Translations under genes and position numbers: made by a program
DNA from: Symbiodinium natans
Taxonomy: Eukaryota; Sar; Dinophyceae; Suessiales; Symbiodiniaceae
Reading direction: 5' to 3'
NCBI GenBank assembly: GCA_905221605.1
Contig: CAJNDS010002069.1
Span: 141,541-205,540 of the forward strand
Length of the DNA stretch: 64,000 nucleotides
Shown here: piece by piece, positions 63,401 through 64,000 of the stretch
Numbering within the stretch: the first letter of the stretch is position 1
Layout: each line of letters begins with the position of its first letter
The notes under the pieces: generated by a model
The model's database searches: none
Told to the model about the DNA's origin: nothing
Seen by the model: the letters and a program-made list of their open reading frames with translations, nothing else

Positions 63401-63735
63401 GAAGGTGGCCAGAGTCCTGCGAACTTGCTTGAAAACCCTTTTGCGGGCCTTAAGGCAACACGACTAGATACTGGAGGTACGCAAAGCTGCCGGCAAATGA
63501 CAAGCTGCACTGGAGGAATCTTCAAAATCCGAAGAAAGTGACTCTACACCCCTACATGAGGAGTCAGGAAAATGAAAGTCCACTCCACCACAACCCTCGG
63601 GGCCACGAGTGGTGACAATCATAGGATCTAGCGCTGTCTGCGCTAGGTCGGCCAGGTGCAAGATGGTGAATATCGATGCAACATGCGGTGCAGGTCCTGT
63701 ATGTGCGGCGGCAGCTGCGGAATCGAGTCACTTCG
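60500..63735. other. Poorly resolved region right of the dynein tail
   Basis: Contains a poly-G/GC patch (62200-62245), an AT-rich ATAATA/ATAGTA stretch (60990-61075), telomere-like words (62290-62375), and a 198-codon plus-strand frame (62683-63279) whose proline/serine-rich sequence matches nothing I recognise and whose strand is opposite to all convincing genes here. Confidence 0.4.
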
Positions 63736-63838
63736 AACCGGCGCTCGCCGCCTCTTCGGTGAATCTGCCGGTGACCTCGGCACAGTCCCAGATGAGAATG
63801 CTGAGGTCGCATCGCATGGCCACCATAAGACTAAGCTC
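63736..63838 (-). CDS. WD40-like exon at the right edge
   Basis: The minus strand reads LMVAMRCDLSILIWDCAEVT, a typical WD40 blade end (D.S..IWD). A further weak match near 61690-61570 reads DHTVRFRNIPQ. These lie upstream of all dynein tail exons found. They could be an N-terminal propeller of the dynein (some outer-arm alpha chains have an N-terminal Kelch propeller) or a separate upstream gene. Too few residues to decide. Confidence 0.4.
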
Positions 63839-64000
63839 TACTAAGTGTCTGGCTGTCCGGAGGTCAGTAGTTCACCAAGCACCGCATCCAAGGAAGAGCT
63901 CCAGTCCTAGCAGGCTTTTGAAGGTGAGGATGCCAAGCAAACCCTATAAGAGGCGGTGCTGCCTTCTGGGATGGCACGCGGCGATGAAAGCCTAGTGGCG

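Overview
The window looks like nuclear DNA of a dinoflagellate or a close alveolate relative. It carries axonemal dynein, so the organism is a flagellated eukaryote. Its genes are cut into very short exons (about 40-170 bp), and many exons begin after an AG|G acceptor. Introns hold plant/alveolate-type telomere words (TTTAGGG/CCCTAAA) and long CA, TA and other microsatellites. The species assignment is inference. No bacterial gene layout, rRNA, tRNA, CRISPR array or virus gene was recognised.

Main content. Nearly the whole window lies inside one minus-strand gene for an axonemal dynein heavy chain. I found its exons by reading the reverse complement in three frames against the well-known dynein order. 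They run N- to C-terminally from about 60.0 kb down to about 5.4 kb: tail and linker start (60.0-59.3 kb), linker (55.3-54.9 and 50.2-46.6 kb), AAA1 P-loop and Walker B (45.65-44.8 kb), rest of AAA1 (37.9-37.2 and 17.36-17.2 kb), AAA1/AAA2 connector (12.2 kb), AAA2 (11.7-9.5 kb), AAA3 (8.6-6.3 kb) and the AAA3/AAA4 link (6.2-5.4 kb). AAA4, stalk, AAA5, AAA6 and C-terminus are not in the window. Exon ends are approximate (about 20 bp either way) because splice sites were judged by eye.

The unusual point is what the large dynein introns contain. Five introns of about 4-20 kb each hold what looks like one or more separate genes, all on the same (minus) strand and all unrelated to dynein: a WD40 propeller protein (58.4-55.4 kb), an unidentified helical-repeat-like gene (54.4-53.5 kb), a pepsin-like aspartyl protease (42.7-39.35 kb) plus a 202-residue single-exon frame (44.6-44.0 kb), a multi-pass membrane protein (36.8-33.9 kb), a possible O-methyltransferase (33.5-32.6 kb), a single-exon RapZ-C-like protein (30.5-29.4 kb), a BTB/POZ protein (28.8-27.8 kb), and an aspartyl/asparaginyl beta-hydroxylase (15.6-13.6 kb).

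Repeats. Bases 1-5245 are a satellite of about 110-bp units, interrupted at 2404-3117 by an element with inverted ends and a TA target duplication. Bases 18.5-26.0 kb hold three near-identical units of about 2.45-2.57 kb, each with a CA tract of about 300-450 bp. Short inverted-repeat elements sit in introns, including a 147-bp one that nearly fills a dynein intron and a family of about 105-125 bp seen at least four times. The edge beyond 60 kb has weak WD40-like pieces and is poorly resolved.
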